Source of the DNA: Candidatus Oleimmundimicrobium sp.
GTDB taxonomy: Bacteria > Actinomycetota > Aquicultoria > UBA3085 > Oleimmundimicrobiaceae
DNA: 36,726 bases
Direction: 5' to 3'
Assembly: GCF_030651595.1 (NCBI RefSeq)
Contig: NZ_JAUSCH010000046.1
Coordinates: forward strand, 1 to 36,726
Shown: positions 1 to 8,601 of the stretch, piece after piece
Layout: every line of letters begins with the position of its first letter
Numbering within the stretch: the stretch's first letter is position 1
Made by a program: the position numbers and the translations under genes
Notes under the pieces: generated by a model
The model's input: only the letters and a program-made list of their open reading frames with translations
What the model was told of the DNA's origin: nothing
Database searches by the model: none

Positions 1-145
1 GCTTTCTTTGTCCCTTAAGAGCATCAGAAACATGTTCCATGCAAACACTTGCCCCTTTCCTTTTTGCGGCATCTAAAGCAACCTCAAGAAGATATGAAAC
101 ATTTCCATTTTTATTGGGACTTCCATTTATTCCAACAACCAACAT
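1..145 (-). CDS. NADPH-dependent FMN reductase-like flavoprotein (N-terminal part, truncated by window edge)
   Basis: The minus strand from an ATG at 145 reads 48 codons to the window edge without a stop. A strong AAGGAGAG Shine-Dalgarno sits immediately upstream. The protein opens with a hydrophobic beta strand (MLVVGI) followed by a Gly-Ser-Pro-x-Lys-x-Gly-Asn loop, the phosphate-binding loop typical of flavodoxin-fold NAD(P)H:FMN reductases and iron-sulfur flavoproteins, then an amphipathic helix. Function beyond a probable FMN-binding reductase cannot be given, because the rest of the gene lies outside the window. The 263-base gap to ppdK suggests a separate transcription unit. Confidence 0.7.
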   Translation of the reverse strand, partial: MLVVGINGSPNKNGNVSYLLEVALDAAKRKGASVCMEHVSDALKGQRK

Positions 146-408
146 ATCTCTCCTTAAATTATTTAACAGTTATTAGCAAGCCCGGCTTACGACCCGATAG
201 CCAATGGCTTGCTCACTAACGTTTGCTCGATAGCTGATATTTCAAATCTCTTACCATCTTTCATTCGTCTAAAACTACTTAGCTTGTTGTTAATTTTTAC
301 ATACTCTATGCTCTCTCTGCTCTATGCTCCGCGCGCTCTGCTTTTAACCATCTGCTATCTGCCCCGCCAGAGGCGGGTAAGCATCTGCAATCAGCCATCT
401 GCTACTTG
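146..408. repeat. Intergenic gap with degenerate short repeats and a GC-rich hairpin
   Basis: No credible gene is seen in these bases. From about 300 to 346 the plus strand carries degenerate copies of a CTATGCTCT-like unit (TATGCTC, TCTGCTC, TATGCTC, GCGCTC). From about 349 to 410 it carries degenerate copies of an ATCTGCTAT-like unit. Between them, 363-377 forms a perfect hairpin, CCCGCC-AGA-GGCGGG. There is no T-run after the hairpin on either strand, so it is not a standard terminator. It looks like a small mobile palindrome sitting in low-complexity repeats. Confidence 0.55.
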
Positions 409-3066
409 CTACTTTGTTGTATCTCCTTCTACATCAATAGCTGCTTGAGCTGCAGCAAGTCTAGCTAAAGGAACACGAAAAGGAGAACAGCTCACATAAG
501 TAAAACCATTTTTGTGGCAAAAATCAATTGAGGATGGCTCTCCCCCATGTTCACCGCAAATACCTAATTTAATATCAGATTTAGTCTTCCGAGCGAGTTT
601 GCAAGCAATTTTAATTAATTTGCCAACACCTTTTTGGTCAAGAACTTCAAAAGGATTAACCGGCAATACTTTATCTTCAAGATACTTTGCCAAAAACTTT
701 GCTTCAGCATCATCACGGCTAAATCCAAATGTTGTCTGAGTTAAATCGTTTGTCCCAAAGGAAAAAAAGTCCGCAAATTCTGCAATTTCATCTGCGGTTA
801 AAGCAGCACGAGGAAGCTCAATCATCGTCCCTACTTTATATGAAATATTCGTTCCGCAATCGGCCAAAACCGATTCTACTGTTTTCTCAACTTCTTTACG
901 CATAATCACGAGCTCGTTTAAGTGCGAAACCAATGGAATCATTATCTCAACCACCGGTTTAAACCCTTTCTTCTTAACGTTAGAAGCCGCTTCCATTATT
1001 GCTTTAACCTGCATTCTGTAAATTCCGGGATAAATTATGCCAAGCCGACAACCCCTCAGGCCCAACATTGGATTCGTCTCAGTTTCCGCCCTCACTTTAT
1101 GCAAAAGTCTTTCTTTGGCCATAATCTCATCTTTGTTTGCACCCTTTAATTTCATTTCAGTAAGCTCAACTCTTAAATCAGTAAAGTTCGGTAAAAATTC
1201 ATGAAGCGGAGGATCCAAAAGTCTGATGGTTACGGGCAATCCTGACATGGCTTCAAAGATGCCTTCAAAATCTCTTCTTTGGTGTGGTAGTAATTTTTCC
1301 AACACTTTTTCTCTTTCTTCATTGGTTTCAGAAAGAATCATTTGTTGCACGAGAGGCAAACGTTCATCGCCAAAAAACATGTGTTCGGTTCTGCATAGCC
1401 CTATTCCTTCTGCTCCAAACTCTCTAGCTTTCTTCGCATCTTCAGGGGTATCTGCATTTGCTCTTACGCCAAGTTTTCTATATTTATCCGCCCATTTAAG
1501 AATCGTTTGAAAATCTATGCTAACACTGGGAGGAATAAGCGGCGCCTCTCCTAAAATTACCCGGCCCAAGCTTCCATCTATACTTATAATATCTCCAGCT
1601 TTAATTGTTGTTCCATTGACCTCAAAAAGTTGTTTTTCCATATCCAATTTCAATGCTTCACATCCAGCAACGCATGGTTTTCCCATACCCCGCGCCACAA
1701 CAGCCGCATGGCTTGTCATTCCTCCGTGAACAGTAAGTACGCCTTGGGCTGCTATTACACCATGAATATCATCAGGCGTAGTTTCCCATCGAACCAATAT
1801 AACCTTTTTGCCCGCTTTTCCTTCTTCTTCAGCAGTATCCGCGTCAAAAACAACTTCTCCGCTCGCAGCTCCCGGAGAAGCAGGTAAACCAGTTGCGAGA
1901 ACATCTAACTCGGCCTTAGGGTCAATTCGAGGATGAAGGAGTTGATCTAATTGAGAAGGATCAATTCTTTTTATTGCTATTTCTTCGGTAATTAAGCCTT
2001 CTTTCACCATATCAACGGCAATCTTTAACGCTGCAGCAGCTGTTCTCTTGCCTGTTCTTGTTTGAAGCATATAAAGCTTACCTTGTTCTATTGTGAACTC
2101 TACATCTTGCATGTCGCGATAGTGTTTCTCAAGCTTTTTCATTGCTTCTATCAACTCGTTGTAAACACCGGGCATTTCTTCTTTAAGTTCTACAAGGGTT
2201 TTTGGAGTGCGAACACCGGCTACAACATCTTCGCCTTGAGCATTGGTAAGATATTCTCCAAAAATTTTATTTTCACCAGTTCCGGGATCCCTTGTAAATG
2301 CAACTCCCGTAGCAGAATCATTCCCTTTGTTTCCAAAAACCATTGCTTGAATATTAACGGCCGTACCTAAGTCATCTGAAATCTTATATTCTTTACGATA
2401 TGTCTTAGCACGAGAGTTATTCCATGATTCAAAAACTGCACTTATAGCTTTTTTAAGTTGATCCTCGGGATCCTTTGGAAATTCCTCACCGGTTTCTTCC
2501 TTTACAATCTCTTTATAGATATTAACCAACACTTTTAAATCCTCTGCTGTAAGTTCAGTATCTTGTTTAACCCCTCGCTTTTTCTTCATCTCTCTTAATT
2601 CGCGTTCAAATTTATTTTTGTCCACTTTAAGCACAATATCGGAAAACATCATCAAAAATCGCCTGTACGCATCATAAGCAAACCTATCATTTTCGGTTTG
2701 CCTAATAAGCCCTTCTATTGTCACATCGTTTAATCCAAGGTTTAAAACCGTGTCCATCATCCCTGGCATCGAAAAAGCTGCACCGGAACGAACGGAGAGC
2801 AACAATGGATCGTTGGTATCTCCTAATTGTTTTTTTATTTTTTTCTCTAACTTATTTTGGTGTTCTTTTGCCTCTTTTTCTAAACCCTCTGGAAGTTTTC
2901 CGGTCTTAGAGTAGATATTACAAGCCTCGGTTGAAATTGTATAACCAGGAGGAACGGGAAAACCAAGTTTTGTCATCTCCGCTAAATTGGAGCCCTTGCC
3001 CCCCAATATAAATTTCATTTTTGCGTTTCCTTCTTCAAAATCATAAACATACTTCTTGGCCGACAT
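409..3066 (-). CDS. ppdK: Pyruvate, phosphate dikinase
   Basis: Catalyses reversible conversion of pyruvate, ATP and Pi to phosphoenolpyruvate, AMP and PPi in the cytoplasm, at the glycolysis/gluconeogenesis junction. The 885 residues match the family's usual size. An N-terminal ATP-grasp domain begins with GGKGSNLAEM (22-31). The swivelling phosphohistidine domain has GGMTSHAAVVARG (448-460), with catalytic His453 and the regulatory Thr451 two residues before it. The C-terminal PEP/pyruvate TIM barrel carries FFSFGTNDLTQ (767-777) and the catalytic Cys837 in GICGEHGG. The ATG start follows a GGGGG Shine-Dalgarno by 7 bases. It lies 12 bases downstream of the yqfL-type regulator gene, whose product modifies exactly that Thr, so the two are almost certainly co-transcribed. 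Confidence 0.97.
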   Translation of the reverse strand: MSAKKYVYDFEEGNAKMKFILGGKGSNLAEMTKLGFPVPPGYTISTEACNIYSKTGKLPEGLEKEAKEHQNKLEKKIKKQLGDTNDPLLLSVRSGAAFSMPGMMDTVLNLGLNDVTIEGLIRQTENDRFAYDAYRRFLMMFSDIVLKVDKNKFERELREMKKKRGVKQDTELTAEDLKVLVNIYKEIVKEETGEEFPKDPEDQLKKAISAVFESWNNSRAKTYRKEYKISDDLGTAVNIQAMVFGNKGNDSATGVAFTRDPGTGENKIFGEYLTNAQGEDVVAGVRTPKTLVELKEEMPGVYNELIEAMKKLEKHYRDMQDVEFTIEQGKLYMLQTRTGKRTAAAALKIAVDMVKEGLITEEIAIKRIDPSQLDQLLHPRIDPKAELDVLATGLPASPGAASGEVVFDADTAEEEGKAGKKVILVRWETTPDDIHGVIAAQGVLTVHGGMTSHAAVVARGMGKPCVAGCEALKLDMEKQLFEVNGTTIKAGDIISIDGSLGRVILGEAPLIPPSVSIDFQTILKWADKYRKLGVRANADTPEDAKKAREFGAEGIGLCRTEHMFFGDERLPLVQQMILSETNEEREKVLEKLLPHQRRDFEGIFEAMSGLPVTIRLLDPPLHEFLPNFTDLRVELTEMKLKGANKDEIMAKERLLHKVRAETETNPMLGLRGCRLGIIYPGIYRMQVKAIMEAASNVKKKGFKPVVEIMIPLVSHLNELVIMRKEVEKTVESVLADCGTNISYKVGTMIELPRAALTADEIAEFADFFSFGTNDLTQTTFGFSRDDAEAKFLAKYLEDKVLPVNPFEVLDQKGVGKLIKIACKLARKTKSDIKLGICGEHGGEPSSIDFCHKNGFTYVSCSPFRVPLARLAAAQAAIDVEGDTTK

Positions 3067-3078
3067 TTATAAACCCCC

Positions 3079-3891
3079 TCAAATGTAATTATCGTTTTTA
3101 CTGTAATATTTTAATATCTCACTAGCCGTTTCTTCAATTGCTTTATGCGTAATATTTATAACTTTGCATCTAAGTTTTTTCATGATAGAACACGCGCACT
3201 CAAGTTCTTTAAAAATATACTTGATATCAGCGTAACCATTCTTTGGAGAACCTACCGATTCCAGTCTTTGCCCCCTAATTTCCCTCAATAAATTTGCATC
3301 AATATCGAGGCCAATTATTTTTTCCGATGGTATTTCAAAAAGCTGTTTAGCCGGTTCAATTCCATAAATTAAAGGGATGTTTGCCGCTTTTAACCCATGA
3401 TAAGCCAGAAACATGGAAAGAGGAGTTTTAGAAGTTCGAGAAACTCCAATGAGAACGATTTCAGCTTCTTTAATATTTTCTATGCCTCTCCCGTCATCAT
3501 GTTTAACTGCAAAATTCATTGCTTCAATTTTCCGAAAGTATCCATTGTTTATTTTTCTAGAAGCACCCGGATTGGACTCTGCTGTAATTTCTAATACATC
3601 TTCCAGCACTTTTATCGCCGGACCCAAAATATCTAATTCAGAAACACCATATTCGTTAGCCTTAATCTCTAAAAACTCTTTCAATCGAGGAATAACTAAA
3701 CTATAAAATATTACACTTGAATCAACTTTGGCTTTACTTATAATTGTTTCAATTTGTTTTTCATTATCAATTTTCGGCCATTTCACTATCTTAAACTTTT
3801 CAGCAAACTGACTTGTTGCCGCCTTAGCTAACTGCTCTGCTGTATCACCCAATGAGTCTGAAAGTACATATATATTTCTTTTTACCGTCAT
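3079..3891 (-). CDS. yqfL: PPDK regulatory protein (bifunctional ADP-dependent kinase / Pi-dependent pyrophosphorylase, DUF299 family)
   Basis: The family phosphorylates PPDK on the active-site-loop threonine using ADP and removes it by Pi-dependent phosphorolysis, switching PPDK off and on. At 270 residues it has the family's normal length. It begins with the typical IYVLSDSLGDTAEQLA stretch (7-22). The P-loop-like signature GVSRTSKTPLS at 149-159 is the family hallmark, followed by a GLDID stretch around 194-198. The ATG at 3891 is preceded by AAAGGA 8 bases away. Direct adjacency to ppdK, 12 bases downstream, supports PPDK rather than PEP synthase as the target. In other Gram-positives the same gene also follows glyQS, as it does here. 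Confidence 0.94.
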   Translation of the reverse strand: MTVKRNIYVLSDSLGDTAEQLAKAATSQFAEKFKIVKWPKIDNEKQIETIISKAKVDSSVIFYSLVIPRLKEFLEIKANEYGVSELDILGPAIKVLEDVLEITAESNPGASRKINNGYFRKIEAMNFAVKHDDGRGIENIKEAEIVLIGVSRTSKTPLSMFLAYHGLKAANIPLIYGIEPAKQLFEIPSEKIIGLDIDANLLREIRGQRLESVGSPKNGYADIKYIFKELECACSIMKKLRCKVINITHKAIEETASEILKYYSKNDNYI

Positions 3892-3960
3892 CTATTTTGT
3901 CCTTTTTGCCAAAGTTAAATATATTCAACCAAAATATTAATCTTCTTTTTAAGGTAATGT

Positions 3961-6054
3961 TTATCCGGCAGCGATAGCTAACTTAGAAAAATCCGCAATC
4001 GTTTCAAATACCTGAACACATTTATTCAACAATTTTACTCTGTTATCCCGCAATTCTTTCTCTTTCGCCATTACCAAAACTTCATCAAAAAATTTATCTA
4101 CGAACGGCCTCAAGTTTGCCAAAATTTTCATGACCTCTTCGTAGTCATCATCTTTTAAGGACTTATTTATGGCTTTTTCTGATTGTAAAATTGTCCAAAA
4201 CAGAGTTCTCTCTTCTTCTTGTTTAAATAAATTTTCATTAACAGCTGTCCCTAATTCACCCACCGCCAAATTTTTACATCTTATGAACGCTGTAAACAAG
4301 TCTTTTATTAAACTTTCTTCTCTATATTTAGACATAATCTTAATTTTTTCTCTGAGAACTACCAAATTATTCAACCCTAATGCCAAAACTGAGTCAATAA
4401 CATCATACTGGAACCCCGCGCTTAAAAATTGTTGTTTTAGCCTACCCAGGAAAAAAATCTTAAGTTCTTTTAAAATTTGAGCTTCATCTTGATAAAATTC
4501 TATCTTTTCTTTTTTATATTCAGATAACGCAAACTCTATAAGCTCAAACGGTGACAAATTTAACTCGCCATTTAGAATTATGCTTATTATGCCCTGTGCC
4601 TGACGACGCAAAGCATAAGGATCCTCTGAGCCGGTTGGCAAAAATCCTACGGAAAAACAACCTACTATGGTATCAATTTTGTCCGCAATGCTTACAATTT
4701 TTCCTACATCGGTTTTAGGTAAAATATCACCTGAATAACGAGGTAAATAATGCTCGAAGATGCCCTCAGCAACTTCTTTGTTTTCGCCGGATAATGCCGC
4801 ATATTCTCTACCCATTACTCCTTGAAGATCCGGGAATTCTATAACCATCTCTGTTACTAAATCAGCCTTACTTAAATAAGCAACTCGTTTTGCATTATCT
4901 TTTGTTGAGTTCTCAACTCTTAATTTTTTAGCTAAAAAATTAGCAACCTCCTCAATGCGTTTAACCTTACCATGCATCGTCCCTAATTTATCTTGAAAAA
5001 TAACACCTTTAAGTTTCTCAACATTTTGAGCAAACGGTTCTTTTTTGTCTTCTTCAAAAAAAAACTTCGCGTCTGCAAGCCGTGCTCTAAGAACTTTTTC
5101 ATGACCCTTTCTTATGTTGTCGTCGTAAGCTGCATTGCCATTGTGAACAACTATAAATTTAGATTTTAACTTACCATCAATTCCATCAATGGGAAAATAA
5201 CGTTGGTGCGACTCCATCGAAGTCGCTAACACCTCCCGAGGCAAACTAAGATAATCATCCGAAAATGTTCCACAAATAGCGTGAGGAGACTCTACTAAGT
5301 TTATCACCTCAGTAAAAGTTTTAGGGTTTATAACCGGCTTCTCTTCTTTCTTTTTTAAGAGTTTTTTGATGTCATTTTGAATAATTTCCTTCCGTTTTTC
5401 TTGATTCACAATTACTTTAGCGGCCTGTAAAAGAGGAAGGTATTCTTTGCAACTTTTTACTTCAATAGGATTTTTTGCAAGAAAACGGTGTCCCCACGTC
5501 AAATTGCTCGATTTTAAATTACCAAACGAAAAGCTTACAATTTTATCTTCATATAAAGCCAGAAGCCAACGAATTGGCCGAACAAAACAAATGTTGTCTC
5601 CCTGCCATCTCATGGATTTACGGAAAGAGATAGATGATATCAATCTTGGTAAAATATCGGGCAGAATCTCCAATGTTTTCTTGCCTTTTTCTTTTGTGGT
5701 GGCGTAAATATAAACCCCTTCGGGAGTTTCACGAACTTCCAAATCGGCAACATTTACTCCTTGCGATTTAGCAAACCCCTTTGCGGCAGCGGTCGGCTTT
5801 CCATCAACATTAAACGCCAGCTTCGCCGGTGGCCCTTTCGTCTCTTTTACTTCTTCCAGCTGTTGCGAATGCAATCCAATAACGTTTAACGCTAAGCGTC
5901 TTGGAGTTCCATATGTTCTTACTTCGGAAAAGGAAAGCCTGTTTTCACAGAGCAATTTTTCAGCCTTGCTTTTTAGTTGGCTAATTCCTTCATCAATTGA
6001 CGCGGATGGCATCTCTTCGGTTCCAATTTCTAAAATCAAGTCACCTGTGTTCAT
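3961..6054 (-). CDS. glyS: Glycyl-tRNA synthetase beta subunit
   Basis: Beta subunit of the alpha2beta2 bacterial glycyl-tRNA synthetase; it contributes tRNA recognition to the heterotetramer. About 697 residues, normal for the family. The N-terminus LILEIGTEEMPS and the RTYGTPRRLAL block (around 46-56) are characteristic. The middle contains an HD-like region around LVTEMVIEFPDLQGVMGREYA, and the C-terminus has a DALR anticodon-binding-like region. I chose the ATG at 6054 because AGGAG lies 5 bases before it; a GTG two codons upstream would overlap the Shine-Dalgarno. It follows glyQ after 131 bases, an unusually long gap for this pair, which holds a palindromic insertion. Confidence 0.96.
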   Translation of the reverse strand: MNTGDLILEIGTEEMPSASIDEGISQLKSKAEKLLCENRLSFSEVRTYGTPRRLALNVIGLHSQQLEEVKETKGPPAKLAFNVDGKPTAAAKGFAKSQGVNVADLEVRETPEGVYIYATTKEKGKKTLEILPDILPRLISSISFRKSMRWQGDNICFVRPIRWLLALYEDKIVSFSFGNLKSSNLTWGHRFLAKNPIEVKSCKEYLPLLQAAKVIVNQEKRKEIIQNDIKKLLKKKEEKPVINPKTFTEVINLVESPHAICGTFSDDYLSLPREVLATSMESHQRYFPIDGIDGKLKSKFIVVHNGNAAYDDNIRKGHEKVLRARLADAKFFFEEDKKEPFAQNVEKLKGVIFQDKLGTMHGKVKRIEEVANFLAKKLRVENSTKDNAKRVAYLSKADLVTEMVIEFPDLQGVMGREYAALSGENKEVAEGIFEHYLPRYSGDILPKTDVGKIVSIADKIDTIVGCFSVGFLPTGSEDPYALRRQAQGIISIILNGELNLSPFELIEFALSEYKKEKIEFYQDEAQILKELKIFFLGRLKQQFLSAGFQYDVIDSVLALGLNNLVVLREKIKIMSKYREESLIKDLFTAFIRCKNLAVGELGTAVNENLFKQEEERTLFWTILQSEKAINKSLKDDDYEEVMKILANLRPFVDKFFDEVLVMAKEKELRDNRVKLLNKCVQVFETIADFSKLAIAAG

Positions 6055-6095
6055 CAACACTCCTGTTTTAATTATCAGTTTTTTTAAACCTGCCC

Positions 6096-6123
6096 GCCAT
6101 TGCCTACTGCTTTATGCGATGGC
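6096..6123. repeat. Imperfect palindrome between glyQ and glyS
   Basis: GCCATTGC at 6096-6103 pairs with GCGATGGC at 6116-6123 (one G-T wobble) around a 12-base loop. No T-run follows on the minus strand, so it is unlikely to terminate the glyQS transcript. It may be a small mobile palindrome that widened the glyQ-glyS gap, or a hairpin tuning the ratio of the two subunits. Confidence 0.45.
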
Positions 6124-6185
6124 AAGCGAGGAGTCCACAACCAACAGTAAAAAATAAGGAATTAAAACACTCCATTGATCCCCGG

Positions 6186-7052
6186 CTACTTTAAAAAGGG
6201 AAACTCCATTTCTTCCCTTTGTAATAGATAAGCATTAGCACACTTACGCGCAAGATCACGAACCCGCGCGATAAAGCGTGTCCGCTCAGTCACACTTATT
6301 GCCCCTCTGGCATCCAAAAGATTGAAAACATGTGAACATTTGAGAACATGGTCGTAGGCTGGCAAAACTAAATTTTTAGATAACACAATCTTACATTCTT
6401 TTTCAAATTTGTTAAAAAGATCGTTCAGCATAACTGTATCCGCTACTTCAAAATTATATTTAGACCATTCTACTTCACCGTGCTGATGAATATCGCCATA
6501 GGTTAAATCACTTCCCCATGTCAGGTCAAAAACACTATCTTTTTCCTGAACATACATAGCAATCCTCTCCAGCCCATATGTTAATTCAACCGAGATTGGT
6601 TTCAAATCAATGCTCCCTACTTGTTGAAAATAGGTAAATTGCGTTATTTCCATACCATCCAACCAAACTTCCCAGCCTAATCCCCAAGCTCCTAAAGTAG
6701 GTGATTCCCAATCGTCTTCGACGAAACGTATGTCGTGTTTTTTTGGATTAATTCCAATTCTTTCAAGACTCTTGAGATAGATATCTTGAATATCATCCGG
6801 GGCCGGTTTTAGCAATACCTGAAACTGGTAATAATGCTGAAGCCGATTTGGATTTTCACCATACCGACCATCAGTCGGTCTGCGAGAAGGTTCAACATAA
6901 GCAATCTTCCAGGGTTCTGGCCCTAAGCATCTTAAAAAGGTATGTGGATTGAATGTTCCCGCCCCTACTTCTAAATCATAGGGCTGGCCTATTAAACAGC
7001 CGCAATCGGCCCAATATGATTGTAAATTCATAATTATCTCTTGAAAATTCAT
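6186..7052 (-). CDS. glyQ: Glycyl-tRNA synthetase alpha subunit
   Basis: Catalytic alpha subunit of class II glycyl-tRNA synthetase; activates glycine and, with GlyS, charges tRNA-Gly. At 288 residues it is normal length. It opens with the family-typical [19 protein letters not shown]. Motif 2, [19 protein letters not shown], is at 52-70. A motif 3-like [12 protein letters not shown] follows in the middle of the protein. I chose the ATG at 7052 because GGAG lies about 6 bases upstream and the protein then starts like other GlyQ; a TTG six codons earlier also keeps the frame open. The leader immediately upstream contains a terminator and a T-box-like sequence, suggesting charging-dependent control. 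Confidence 0.96.
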   Translation of the reverse strand: MNFQEIIMNLQSYWADCGCLIGQPYDLEVGAGTFNPHTFLRCLGPEPWKIAYVEPSRRPTDGRYGENPNRLQHYYQFQVLLKPAPDDIQDIYLKSLERIGINPKKHDIRFVEDDWESPTLGAWGLGWEVWLDGMEITQFTYFQQVGSIDLKPISVELTYGLERIAMYVQEKDSVFDLTWGSDLTYGDIHQHGEVEWSKYNFEVADTVMLNDLFNKFEKECKIVLSKNLVLPAYDHVLKCSHVFNLLDARGAISVTERTRFIARVRDLARKCANAYLLQREEMEFPFLK

Positions 7053-7075
7053 ATCTTTCTCCAAATCCAAAATTT

Positions 7076-7126
7076 AATAATAAAACCTCTCCCCTAAAGC
7101 AAATCCAACACACCCAGGACGAGAGG
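7076..7126 (-). terminator. Rho-independent terminator upstream of glyQ (possible attenuator)
   Basis: On the minus strand CCTCTC (7126-7121) pairs with GAGAGG (7091-7086), extended by a CCT/AGG pairing inside, and is followed by the T-rich tract TTTTATTATT (7085-7076). It ends about 24 bases before the glyQ start. It could simply end the psiE transcript, but its left arm lies in a sequence that could alternatively pair with CAGGG at 7149-7145, the arrangement expected of an attenuator. Confidence 0.6.
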
Positions 7127-7149
7127 ATTTTTTCTACAGCTCCACCCTG
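7110..7149 (-). promoter_or_regulatory. T-box-like antiterminator sequence before glyQ (Stem I not recognised)
   Basis: Read on the minus strand, CAGGGTGGA (7149-7141) followed after a short loop by CTCTCGTCCTGG matches the layout of a T-box antiterminator (AGGGTGGN ... CGTCCCT). CAGGG can pair with TCCTG. The TGGA would match a tRNA ending UCCA, as expected for tRNA-Gly, whose discriminator base is U. The bases after TGGA (GCTGTAG) depart from the usual ACCGCG, and only about 75 bases separate this core from the psiE stop, with no clear Stem I or glycine specifier loop. It may be degenerate, very short, or a coincidence. Confidence 0.35.
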
Positions 7150-7226
7150 AATTAACTTTTACGGTACCGCGGTAAATGGATTATATGTATTAGTCGTTTC
7201 CCCTTCATACCTTTTAATATGAAAAT

Positions 7227-7643
7227 TTATTTTTCTACTTTTCGGCTTAGATAATAAGCTAAAACTACCGACAATGTCAAAACAGCAAGAGCTAAAGCGC
7301 CATAAAACCCATACACACTGTACTCATAAAGAACTATTTTCCGACCAATAGCGACAAAAGCAGCTTCAAGAACAGCATCCCATGTTCTTTTACCGCTCAA
7401 ATAGGCCATGGTTATTCTAAACATTTCAACAACAATGAAAAGAACAAGAGCTATATCCAAAAAATAGTGAATTTCCGATGGATTAAAAAAATGGTGAGAT
7501 TGAAATGCAGAAAAAACACTATTAGCTAAATAACCAATACCCAAAAAAATAATTATAATCATTAAGACAGCCACCAAAAATTCGGCTATCTCCATACAAA
7601 AATTAAATTTTGTTACAAGCGGTTCCAGTTTGTTTTTTATCAT
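7227..7643 (-). CDS. PsiE-like (phosphate-starvation-inducible E family) small membrane protein
   Basis: This 138-residue protein has four hydrophobic segments (about 20-42, 60-84, 88-106 and 112-132), the organisation of the PsiE-like membrane family. Conserved-looking stretches are FIVVEMFRITMAYL and VLEAAFVAIGRKIVLYE. The molecular function of the family is not established; PsiE was named for induction by phosphate starvation in Escherichia coli. The ATG at 7643 lacks a clear Shine-Dalgarno, and a good promoter ends about 17 bases upstream, so the mRNA leader is very short. It is probably its own transcription unit between recO and glyQ. Confidence 0.75.
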   Translation of the reverse strand: MIKNKLEPLVTKFNFCMEIAEFLVAVLMIIIIFLGIGYLANSVFSAFQSHHFFNPSEIHYFLDIALVLFIVVEMFRITMAYLSGKRTWDAVLEAAFVAIGRKIVLYEYSVYGFYGALALAVLTLSVVLAYYLSRKVEK

Positions 7644-7660
7644 TTAAGCCACTTTTTAAT

Positions 7661-7688
7661 GTTATAATATAAGAGCTTTTAGAGTCAA
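7661..7688 (-). promoter_or_regulatory. Sigma-A-type promoter for the PsiE-like gene
   Basis: On the minus strand TTGACT (7688-7683) is followed after 16 bases by TATAAC (7666-7661). The -35 box overlaps the last codons of recO. The predicted start of transcription lies about 10 bases before the ATG at 7643, implying a very short leader. Confidence 0.6.
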
Positions 7689-8479
7689 TCTTTTAACTTA
7701 TTTATACAATCTCTGCTCTTAAGCTGAGCATGTATATTAAAATTTACATATTTTTTGGCAATCATTATAACTTCTTTTTTTAAGCCCTCTGGAATTTCAA
7801 TATTATTAAAACTATCAGCTCTTGCCTTCAACAATATTAAAATTAAATCAGCCGCTTGGGGGCTTATAAAAATTGTATTTGATTCAATTTCACCGCGTTG
7901 ATAGTCTAAATGAACACATTTTTCACAGACAAGTCCACCATTGCCACAACTAAAAAAGATTTTTTCAAAGCCACTCACAGCTTTATCACAAATAACACAC
8001 CTACTAAGAACCGGCAAAAAACCGGAAAGAGAGAGAAGTTTTAAATCAAATGCTACTAAAAAAAGGTCCATATTAACCGATGTTTTAGACAGAGTTCTTA
8101 AACTGGATAATAAAAATTCAAAAACCCTTCTATCTTTTTCATGCTCAACAGAGATTTTATTCACTAAATCAAGCGCGGAAAACCCATAAGCTATCTTGTT
8201 TAGGTCCTCCCTGATTTCCGAAAAAGAATCTATGATTTCGGTTTGCGTAATTGTGTCTAAATTTCTACCCTGATAAAGCAAAAGATCAACATAGGTAAAA
8301 GGTTCAAGCCTTCCTCCAAATTTGCTTTTAGTTCGACGCAATCCTTTTGCAACGGCGCTTATTTTTCCTTGAGAATCTGTAAAAAAGGTTATAATTTTAT
8401 CGGCTTCTCCAAGTTTTATAGATTTTAAAACTATCCCTTTAGTTTTACAGAGAGAACCTACAGACTCACGGGATGACAT
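7685..8479 (-). CDS. recO: DNA repair protein RecO
   Basis: RecO works with RecF and RecR to load RecA on SSB-coated single-stranded DNA. The protein (264 residues) has the N-terminal OB-fold signature KTKGIVLKSIKLGEADKIITFFT, followed by a helical region and a zinc-binding C4 module, CVICDK ... CGNGGLVCEKC. I chose the ATG at 8479 because GGAG lies 7 bases upstream; an ATG nine codons earlier has GGAG only one base away. A TATAAT at 8526-8521 could be the -10 of a promoter, but its -35 is weak. The position near era matches other Gram-positives, with deoC and mgtE inserted between them here. Confidence 0.93.
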   Translation of the reverse strand: MSSRESVGSLCKTKGIVLKSIKLGEADKIITFFTDSQGKISAVAKGLRRTKSKFGGRLEPFTYVDLLLYQGRNLDTITQTEIIDSFSEIREDLNKIAYGFSALDLVNKISVEHEKDRRVFEFLLSSLRTLSKTSVNMDLFLVAFDLKLLSLSGFLPVLSRCVICDKAVSGFEKIFFSCGNGGLVCEKCVHLDYQRGEIESNTIFISPQAADLILILLKARADSFNNIEIPEGLKKEVIMIAKKYVNFNIHAQLKSRDCINKLKD

Positions 8480-8601
8480 AAAAAGTCTCCATCCACCAGG
8501 CACCATACTCCAAATAATTAATTATATAAATAACTTGCTTCTCGATTTTTAATCTCCGTATTTCTTGTTTTATCATTTTTGGTTTTACTAAAACCTGAGA
8601 A

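Noticed and set aside
362-378. CCCGCC-AGA-GGCGGG as the ppdK terminator
   Set aside because: On the minus strand the hairpin is not followed by a T-run, and similar GC palindromes occur inside other repeats, so a mobile palindrome is more likely.
1226-2370. Several plus-strand open frames of 70-100 codons opposite ppdK
   Set aside because: Shadows of a strongly conserved gene on the other strand, with no ribosome sites or family resemblance.
8581-8595. GGTTTT-ACT-AAAACC hairpin between deoC and recO as a terminator
   Set aside because: The stem is AT-rich and not followed by a T-run on either strand.
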